From NCBI GenBank assembly GCA_022925895.1, contig JAKSYS010000632.1, positions 1-36,708 on the forward strand: DNA of 36,708 bases. The letters are read 5' to 3'. This stretch comes from Fragilaria crotonensis. Its lineage: Eukaryota > Bacillariophyta > Fragilariophyceae > Fragilariales > Fragilariaceae. The notes beneath the pieces were generated by a model. That model had not been told where the DNA came from, searched no databases, and saw nothing but the letters and a program-made list of their open reading frames with translations. This document shows positions 9,184 through 16,422 of this stretch, piece after piece. The position numbers were made by a program, and so were the translations under genes. Every line of letters begins with the position of its first letter. Positions within the stretch are counted from its first letter, which is position 1.

Positions 9184-10545
9184 CTAATTCAAGCGACTGC
9201 TATTCGACCTACGCAAAAAATGTTGTTGTATAGTAGGTCTTGTGAGACCTGCATCGGCAACCAAAGAATGTAATCTGTCCCTCGGTAAAGCTCGACCCTC
9301 GCTCCGACTCACATAGTCGTATTGTCGCTGCCTGTTGTAGCGACCATTTTGGCCAACGTCATCAAAGTGATTCCCCCCATCCAGTAATTGTTGAGGAGCC
9401 ACGTCACGACCTGATTCCGAGTTCAGTGTTGGCACCAGTGGGACAGCCCCAGTCATCTCATTCCTCCATTCATCACTTGCGGTTGATGTAGGAACATCAC
9501 CGTCATCTGCATCTATACAGAAGTTGTGAAGTTTTGCAAGAGCACAAACAAGTGCAACAGTCTTCTTGAGTGACACTCGCATCGGAATTGCACTCCTTAG
9601 AATTGCCCATCGATGAGTCCAAATTCCAAACGTGCACTCAATTCGAATCCTCAACTGCGAGTGATAGAAATTGTAAGCACCTTTAGTACCGCCAGAGACC
9701 GCAGAATAGGGGGTTGCCATGTATGGTGTATCGAGATATGCGTTGTCGCCAAATAAACACAATCCTGGAGCAAGCAAACCGTTCTCTAACTTGTGGAATA
9801 GGGATGACCCCTCGAATGCAAGAATATCGGAGGTGGAACCGGGGTATAAAATTGACAGATCAAGAATCTTACCGCGAGCATCACCTACTGCTTGGCAGTT
9901 GAGACCAAATTTGTGCTTTCGCCCGCAAAAGAATTTCCCGGCATCGCAGCCAGCCTCAATGCAGTCCTTTAAGGATGGCTTGTGAATCCAAATGAGTATG
10001 CCATCAATGGCTCCAGCACAGCACCCAAAATTAGCAGCCGACACTTGGGAGAAGCCGTGAGCTATTGCATGTTGAACTTCGTGATCATCAGGGTAAACAA
10101 TCTTGAGGCTCGGGTGAGTATTGACCGCATCCACGACATACCAACAGCTGTCTATTGCATCAGTGAGAGAAACACCGAACGTTGTCATGATATCATAGAT
10201 TGACCCACCAGCGAACCAGCGTAAGGCACATGCCAGGCGGACTTCTGGCAGGATAGGTCCATTGTGCAAGTGATTCCTCGAACTTTCTTTCTTGCCAGAT
10301 GCTAAGACAATGCCAGGACGTAGTAAAGTGGCAAGCCTCTTAAAAGTGAAGTAGCTCATTCGGTATGCCCTCCGAAAGTATGCGTCACCGAGCTCTCTGT
10401 AGATTTCGAAAACTGACCTTCGTCGGCGCTTTCGAAATGTCCGTCTGGTGTGCATAGTAGAGAATCCTTGCGTTGATCTTGTCCGTCGTCGTTTTTGACG
10501 ATGGCGGAGTATTTGATGAACCACAACAGCAGAAGCATTTGCCAC
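9184..10545 (-). CDS. PIF/Harbinger transposase (DDE_Tnp_4 type)
   Basis: Residues are counted from the 5' end of the open frame at 10545, which begins with GTG. The first ATG in frame is residue 31 (10453-10455), so either translation starts there or an upstream exon exists. The N terminus is strongly basic (QKRRRTR, RKRRRRS). A helical region (45-135) with YFRRAYRMSYFTFKRL and CALRWFAGGS precedes the catalytic core. The DDE triad is visible: D181 in GAIDGILIWIHKP, D267 in FGDNAYLDTPY and E303 in RIRIECTFGIW. Supporting family motifs are GRKHKFGLNCQAVGDARGKI and LYPGSTSDILAF. There is no frameshift in the core, so the enzyme could be active. It cuts and pastes the element using the inverted termini at 7156 and 11710. 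A 905-bp insertion lies 135 bp upstream and may separate the gene from its promoter. Confidence 0.92.
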   Translation of the reverse strand: MANASAVVVHQILRHRQKRRRTRSTQGFSTMHTRRTFRKRRRRSVFEIYRELGDAYFRRAYRMSYFTFKRLATLLRPGIVLASGKKESSRNHLHNGPILPEVRLACALRWFAGGSIYDIMTTFGVSLTDAIDSCWYVVDAVNTHPSLKIVYPDDHEVQHAIAHGFSQVSAANFGCCAGAIDGILIWIHKPSLKDCIEAGCDAGKFFCGRKHKFGLNCQAVGDARGKILDLSILYPGSTSDILAFEGSSLFHKLENGLLAPGLCLFGDNAYLDTPYMATPYSAVSGGTKGAYNFYHSQLRIRIECTFGIWTHRWAILRSAIPMRVSLKKTVALVCALAKLHNFCIDADDGDVPTSTASDEWRNEMTGAVPLVPTLNSESGRDVAPQQLLDGGNHFDDVGQNGRYNRQRQYDYVSRSEGRALPRDRLHSLVADAGLTRPTIQQHFLRRSNSSRLN

Positions 10546-10679
10546 TATGTTCAGCAGGAGCGAAGACTGGTATCACATACTCTCTACTACTACTAGATGC
10601 CCACCAACTACCTTATCCGCAGTATACTCCTTAGGGTCCAATTGGCTGACAACTTGGGAGTTCGAAACTTCGATACTCA

Positions 10680-11584
10680 GGGCCTGTCCATGCAAATTTT
10701 TTTAAATCCAAGTTTCCAAGTTTGCAAGTGATCGAACTAATCGATTTCAACTTCGATTTTCGTAAAAATGAAGGTGTGTCCACGCGAAAATTTTTGTATC
10801 GATGTTTTGAACTCCCAAGTTTCCTTGAACTCCCAAGAAACCCTGTCGAAGATCATGACTACTCGAGTACTTGTACTGTACTGGCCTGAATTCCTTGTCA
10901 TGTGCTTGTAGTCTATTGTACGTATCATACGTCTATACATTCTACATGATCCAAGAAAGTATCATTTACCTTGCCCAACAGGAGCATTCATAAATGTGTT
11001 GCTGACCTTGTTGCAATGTCGCAGCTGTTGGTACTTGGTCCTGCATTGTGTGGACTCCTATTATGGCAAAAACGACGACGATATTGGACGAGTCCCGGGA
11101 CCCCTATCACTTAAACAAGTGTACAAGAAGGTCAGTTCGTGACGTCTAGAACGAACTCGGTAGACTGAACTTCCGGAGGGTGTATCGAATGACGTTTCAT
11201 ACCTCCAAACGTCAAATATATCCATTGTCCTTTCTGTCCTTTCATTGTTGCAGGAACAGAACTGTTGGAAGCAGAACAATTGTTGTCTTGTTCAAATTTA
11301 CACGTATGATTCATATGGAGAAAAAAATAAACTCTCTCGTAAAGAACAAAGAACATGGTTCCACAGTTTTCCCCCAATGTTTGTGGTCAAAACTGAACTG
11401 TTGGAACAGGTTATGAAACTTGGATTTCTGAACTTGGCTAAAAAAATCTCGTTAACTTCGATTTCGAAGTTAACGAAAGATGAGTCCCACTAAATCAAAA
11501 ATCCAAGTTGAATCACGAGTCGATTAGTTCGATCACTTGGAAACTTGGAAACTTCGATGTAAAAAACTTTGCATGGACAGGCCC
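10680..11584. mobile_element. Nested non-autonomous Harbinger-like element, 905 bp
   Basis: The termini GGGCCTGTCCATGCAAA/T (left, from 10680) and its inverse (right, ending at 11584) share the first 12 bases with the host Harbinger element. They then diverge from it but match each other over about 60 bp, including AAGTGATCGAACTAATCGA. TCA flanks both ends (10677-10679 and 11585-11587). No transposase is present; the ORFs inside are short and unrecognised. It probably moves using a Harbinger transposase supplied in trans. Confidence 0.9.
11449..11476. repeat. Perfect 12-bp inverted repeat near the end of the nested element
   Basis: TCGTTAACTTCG, a 4-nt ATTT spacer and CGAAGTTAACGA. The half-site TCGAAGTTAACGAA also occurs once in the left subterminal region of the outer element (about 7283-7296). 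It could be a transposase or partner-protein binding site (inference). Confidence 0.75.
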
Positions 11585-11650
11585 TCACATTTTCTTTTTC
11601 GTCCAATGGACAACACTTCGAGGTAACAAAAATCGAACCTAAAAATAATT

Positions 11651-11710
11651 GGTTATGAGTACTTCGAAACTTCGATTCTTCGATTTTCAAAAAACCCAAT
11701 GGACAGGCCC
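11651..11710 (-). repeat. Right terminal inverted repeat of Harbinger element
   Basis: Reverse complement matches 7156-7215 at 58 of 60 positions. It is followed by the TGA duplication at 11711-11713. Confidence 0.93.
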
Positions 11711-11713
11711 TGA

Positions 11714-12373
11714 GTATCTCAAAATCAGGCCAAGTACGATGCAGTCCCAGTACCAGTACTCTTTGAAAAAAGCCAGTCCCACTGTATGGTTTATGCTAGT
11801 AGTACTCTATGTTTAAAAAAATCGATGAAAAAAAAATTCGACTAATCGTAACTTAGAATCAATTCTATCTATCTATTGCAACATTGACATGTTTAAAAGA
11901 TTCGCCAACTTGCTATTCATGGTATCCAGCCTTAAGAATTGCTAAACGACAGCGCCAAAATTGCGAATGCTGTTTAGCGTCCTGGTACCTGGTACTGGGT
12001 TGAAACGTGTACCATACTCTGAAACATGATTCGGACGTCACAATTTTTCACTTATCAACTACCGGTAGACTAATCCATGAATAGTTTTGACATGCTTATT
12101 TAATCAATGATGGATTATGGTCATGGAATTTTATAATATGAATCTCTCGAAAGATATCGCATCATGTCAACAGCTGAACATCACCACATGTATCATAACT
12201 TCCCGTGGCTTTATGTACATCCATACACATGACTTCCGATGAATCTTCAAAAGTTATGAATCTTCATTAATTTGAATCTCGAAAGATATCGCATCATGTC
12301 AAAAGCTGAACCACAACACGCTTCTCATATCTTTTGCTGAGCCAGATCAGTTTTCAACGCATCCACTCCAATA
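11714..12373. promoter_or_regulatory. Upstream region of the phytase-like gene with a duplicated block
   Basis: A 24-bp word, TCGAAAGATATCGCATCATG followed by TCAA, occurs at 12147-12170 and again at 12279-12302. The surrounding GAATCT...AGCTGAAC is also shared, with a 132-bp period. The second copy ends about 70 bp before the start codon. It may be a duplicated promoter or regulatory block. The rest of the stretch shows no gene. Confidence 0.45.
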
Positions 12374-14145
12374 ATGAGGCTCGCTCTTGCTACTTTCCTG
12401 CTTGCTACAGCTGCTGTCGTCGCCCAGAATACCAGGTACATGGATCACTACCTTGTCGGGTTGCTCAACTATCCCAATTCTGCCATCCCAGAGGCGCTAG
12501 ACGGAATCACCACTGGAACCTACACCAGTACGCCATACTCACATGTTCCTAGCGTCGGATTTTCCGACATTGAGTTTGTTTATGATGATACCGGCAAGGT
12601 GGTCTTGGGGGAGTATTGGTGCTTGGCCGACAATGGATTTGGATCTCCCACCAACTCGGCGGACTATCCACTGCACGTTGTCAAGATGAAGATTCAAAAA
12701 CCATTTACCTTCCGCCACGGAGAGTCGACGTTTGAGAAGTACACGGAGACCATCAACAAGCAGGTATCCTTCTTCACTGATCCTATGGGCCTCATCAAGT
12801 GGGAGAATGGTGCTGACATTGTTGTTACTTACAAGACACCGTGAGTTTGATTCAAAATGCTGTATGTTGGTGCTGAAGCATATCGTGCAACTCGAACCTC
12901 ACCTTCGCATGCCTCTTTGTGTTTATCTTTCCCACTTCTACCCCCTACTCTTTAAGTGATGTAAGTCCGGCATGTCATCGATCACTCTGTCACGCTCTAC
13001 CTTCACTTTTGATGCTCACCTTGATCTTTCGTCTGCTGTGTCGAACAGGCCACTTGGAACGACTTGAAGGCCAGACGCGTCCTTACTGGTCGTGACTTTG
13101 ACCCTGAAGGATTGGCGGTTATCAACAAGAATTGTGCCATCATGGGAGACGAACTCATGCCTGGTGTTGTTGCCTTTGATCCAGAAACTGGAATCATTAA
13201 GAGTAACTTCGTCCGTACCCCTGACCTTGTCAACAATAACAATGCCGGTAGGAAGGCCAAGCGTGTTAGATTGAGCACAACTCGATTCTTGTCGACCACC
13301 GGAGACAAGGTCCATTGCCCTAATCTCAACGACCTTGCAAACTGTCTTGCTGTTGACCGGGCGGTGGTGGAGGCAAACCCCAAATACCGTCTTGTGGACC
13401 GCTCTGGCGGTTACGAAGGTTTGTCTAAGATGCCAGATGGTTCCGTTATTGGCATGCTCGAAAAGAACAATGGAGTAACCACTCTGCAGGACGAACCAGG
13501 GTATCGCACATACCGAATTGACCCTGGTAATTGCGCTGACCAAAAGCCCAAGTTTACAGAGTTTTTGGGCTTTTACAAGCCTGAAATCAGTGGCAACAAA
13601 ATTTCGGAAATTTCTCCCGTCCCTGGTAGCAACAATCGCTTGGTGGTCATGGAACGCAATGACTTTCCTCCCTTTGGTCCGAGCATGCAGAATCACATGT
13701 GGCCGGCTCCTGCTCAACCTCATTTCAAGCTTTGCATCATTGACATCAACTCCAAGGATGACAACATGGTCTTTAACAAAAAGGTTTGTATGTTGAATTT
13801 CAACAAGATTAGTGATCCGTATGATGTTGACGGGAATGGAATCAACTACTATGCATTTATCCAGCTTGGACCAGAATCCTTGTTGGTCGTGGATGACTAT
13901 TGCTTCTTGGCCGGTCAAGATACCAGTAAGTGCCGAGTGACTTCTCCTTGCAAGATTTTGTGTCTCGGTTTCGTTCTGCCATTGTCGTGTCTAAAACCCT
14001 CTTTTGTTTTACAGACTTCCCTACTGTCAACAACTTTGGTTTGCAAGAAGCAGAAGTTCCAGATTGGGAGGAAGTGAACGATACTCGTTTCTTCGTTGCT
14101 TGCTTTGTTGAACCAGTCTTTAACAAGGACTACCCATTGTTCTAA
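12374..14145 (+). CDS. Secreted phytase-like / esterase-like protein (PF13449-type), four exons including a 4-nt microexon
   Basis: Exons are 12374-12840, 12957-12960, 13049-13925 and 14015-14145; joined length 1479 nt, 492 aa. Residues 1-17 (MRLALATFLLATAAVVA) are a signal peptide, so the product is secreted or enters the endomembrane system. The core shows the phytase-like beta-propeller signatures: LTGRDFDPEGLAV (about 169-181), GDELMPGVVAFDPETG just after, YEGLSKMPDGSVIGMLEKN in the middle and LVVMERND later. The family is usually annotated as phytase-like or esterase-like; the substrate cannot be told from sequence. Introns are 12841-12956, 12961-13048 and 13926-14014, with donors GTGAGT, GTAAGT and GTAAGT and pyrimidine-rich acceptors. 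Joining exon 1 directly to 13049 breaks the frame; the 4-nt exon TGAT restores it (…TP-D-ATWND…). Confidence 0.85.
12957..12960 (+). other. Putative 4-nt microexon (TGAT)
   Basis: It is preceded by a long pyrimidine tract ending CTCTTTAAG (a strong acceptor) and followed directly by GTAAGT (a perfect donor). Exon 1 has 467 nt (phase 2) and exon 13049 opens in phase 0, so exactly four extra nucleotides (mod 3 = 1) are needed to join them. TGAT gives CC|T GAT|GCC = Pro-Asp-Ala. Confidence 0.75.
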
Positions 14146-14878
14146 AAGTGTTGATACACTTATTGTGATCTATATTTTATAATTTGTAGTAGGTGCCAAT
14201 ATGGTTTTGGAACGTCGTTTCATCAGAATCGCCATTATTTCTGTGCAGACTCCCGCTTTCGTCGTCGCATGCGTCCTCTTCCAACCAGTCTTTGCCAATG
14301 ACTATACCCATGAGATTTTAGATTACTGCACTTGGGATGTCGTGGGTGGAAGCCTAGATGCACGAGGACAACGTCAATGTGAACATATACCAAGGTGCGC
14401 ATGTGATGGGTACACTCCTGTTATGTTCTGGACAACCATCCGTGACCAACTGGATGCTGTATTCCATGTTGTTGTTTGAAGTGTTTTGGAGGACAACGCC
14501 AAGAAAAAAAGTCAGCCATGAGACGAGCATGCTGTCATGCTGCCCTTGAGTTTTTGACGAATAGGCGCACACGGCACACGCGTGAATCGCTAACTCATAA
14601 CCTATTATTTTTAGACCCTTCAATCTTCAATCCTTTGGACCAGTGTTTCATTCTTCATAACTGGTTTCATTTTTCGTTGCTCGTTGTATGCATCACTCAT
14701 ATCTCATTTTACAATCTGTGCTGCAGTATTGACTAGTAGGACTCCGACAGCTTCAGCTTCTCGTCCAACAAGCCAATAAACAATCTTCTCAGCGACCCAA
14801 AGATGGGAAAAGAAATCAACTTCTGTCACTTCAGGCAACAAGAAAGAGGCACACGTTGCCAAACGAGGAAGACCAGCC
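14146..14878 (+). pseudogene. Intergenic region with a fragment resembling the last exon of the phytase-like gene
   Basis: At about 14240-14310, ISVQTPAFVVACVLFQPVFANDYTHE resembles FVACFVEPVFNKDYPLF from exon 4 of the upstream gene. The CCAGTCTTT(A/G)(A/C)CAA(G/T)GACTA DNA is similar in both. The upstream ATTTCTGTGCAG looks like the matching splice acceptor. It is read best as a decayed partial tandem duplication; the ORF at 14201-14479 continues into unrelated sequence. The rest, to 14878, would be promoter and leader of the next gene. Confidence 0.45.
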
Positions 14879-16307
14879 ATGACGAAACGGTCGGCGATTC
14901 GTGAAAAAAGTGCTGCCCCGGGCATTGATAAGCGCATGGCATTTGCCATTTTACATGAATTGCAAAAATACAAGGCATTGCGTCGGAGTGCCAGTTTCCT
15001 CCAAAAGGATTTGGAAGATTTGTACGGAAGTGCTGCTGGACAAGTTGTCATGGGAGAACTCACGCTTTTTTCAGCTACTGCTTCCGAGACAAATCCTGAT
15101 CAAGCGACTGATGCTGAAACCAACAATATCAAGACCAATGCTCATGCAGTGAATAGTGACGAAGTAGAAAGTGAATCGGAACATTCCAGCAGTGATGACG
15201 ATTCAGAAGAAGAGAGTTCCTCTTCGAGTTCGAGTGAAAGTGAGTCCGACGACAGCGACAACGATAAGGATGGTCCCGTCATAGAAACGCCTTCCACAAC
15301 AAAAGTCGAAACCAAAAGCGATTCAGACTCTGATAGTGATAGCAGCAGTAGCAGCGAATCCGACGATGAGGATTCTGATGTTGAAGAAGAGGCGACGGAC
15401 AAAACGTCAACGTCTACTGGAAAAAACGACGATGGAGCCGATTCCAATGACGAAAGCAGTGCCTCGAGCGATTCTGATGAAGAGGACGAGGATCAACCAA
15501 ATTTGGAAAAGGCGGATTTGGACGACGATTCTTCAAGCGACAGCAGTAATGACACAAGCAGCAGCGAATCCGACAGCGATTCTGGAAGTGAAGATTCTGA
15601 CAATGAAGTGGAGGCGACCGGGCAGACCTCAACGTCCTCGGGAAAGAAGGACAACGGAGGCGACACCGATGATGAAAGCGGAACATCAAGTGATTCTGAT
15701 GAGGACGATGACGAGCAACCTAAGGGGAAAGCCAATGTTGGCAACGCGGCAGTCATTTCACCAGAAGATAGCGACACTGATGTGAGCGATGTGGAGGTTT
15801 CAGACGTAAGTTCTGTGGAGGTTTCGAGCAGTGACGATGATGACACATCGTCAGACGACGATTCGTCCGAAGACGAGTCGGAGGACGAAGAAGATATAAA
15901 GCACGCCGCCAAAAAGCGTAAAATCGCTGCTGAGAAGGCCAAGGCAGCATCTGCTGCTGCTGCGTCGTGGACTCCAAAGACAACTGCTGAACTGAGGGAA
16001 ATCAGAACTACACCAGGAAGCGACGGAGCCCAAGCGTTGAACGCTGGCAAGCCATTCCAGAGAGTTGATGACCAGTTCTGGGGTGAAGTCGCGATGAAGG
16101 ATGGGGGTGCCATGGCTGACAATTCCTACGAACACGTCTTTGGAAACGATGGCTTTGGTGCAAAGGCCAGCGAGAAACTCTTGCAAACAAGAGGGGAAGC
16201 GATTTCAACATGAGAAGACGAAGCGAAAGCGATCCTTCAATGGCTTTTCTCGCGGTGGAGGGCAAATTACGATGGAATCAAACGCAACCAAGTTCAATTA
16301 CGATTGA
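14879..16307 (+). CDS. Nopp140/SRP40-family nucleolar phosphoprotein, one-base frameshift near the C terminus
   Basis: ATG 14879 opens a 444-codon frame ending at TGA 16211-16213. The N terminus (residues about 15-65, MAFAILHELQKYKALRRSA...DLEDLYGSAAG) fits the short helical LisH-like domain of Nopp140. Residues about 90-335 are long Ser/Asp/Glu blocks full of casein kinase 2-type sites. A basic Lys/Ala stretch follows (KHAAKKRKIAAEKAKAA). The C-terminal SRP40 domain starts at GKPFQRVDDQFWGEVAMKDG and continues through MADNSYEHVFG, but its most conserved end, GKRFQHEKTKRKRSFNGFSR and NATKFNYD, lies in the next frame, ending at TGA 16305-16307. One surplus G in GGGG (16193-16196) explains the break; it may be a sequencing error, an allele or a real mutation. 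The family chaperones snoRNPs and rRNA synthesis factors in nucleoli and Cajal bodies. Confidence 0.88.
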
Positions 16308-16422
16308 GATTGGCTCTATCGTTTCGATACCAGCAATACTCAGGTAGATTTTTAGAATCCTAGTAACGACGTATAAAAAAGAAAGATTTTAATAGACTAT
16401 TATACAGTAGGAAGGAGGTAAC

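Larger units (their letters stand above)
7156..11710. mobile_element. Complete PIF/Harbinger transposon, 4555 bp, with a nested element
   Basis: The left terminus (7156 onward, GGGCCTGTCCATTGGG...) and the reverse complement of the right terminus (ending at 11710) are identical for the first 50 bp and match at 58 of 60. A further related block (CGATTTT(C/T)GTTACC) follows after a gap on each side. A TGA duplication flanks the element. It contains a two-exon partner gene on + (7484-9138) and a DDE transposase on - (9184-10545), tail to tail with a 45-bp gap. A second Harbinger-like element (10680-11584) is inserted upstream of the transposase. The nearly identical termini and open frames suggest recent activity. 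Confidence 0.93.

Noticed and set aside
13016..13918. 300-codon minus-strand ORF over the phytase-like gene
   Set aside because: Opposes a clear multi-exon gene with signal peptide and family motifs.
15142..16122. Long minus-strand ORFs rich in Ser/Leu opposite the Nopp140 gene
   Set aside because: Shadow frames of the acidic serine repeats; low-complexity antisense translation.
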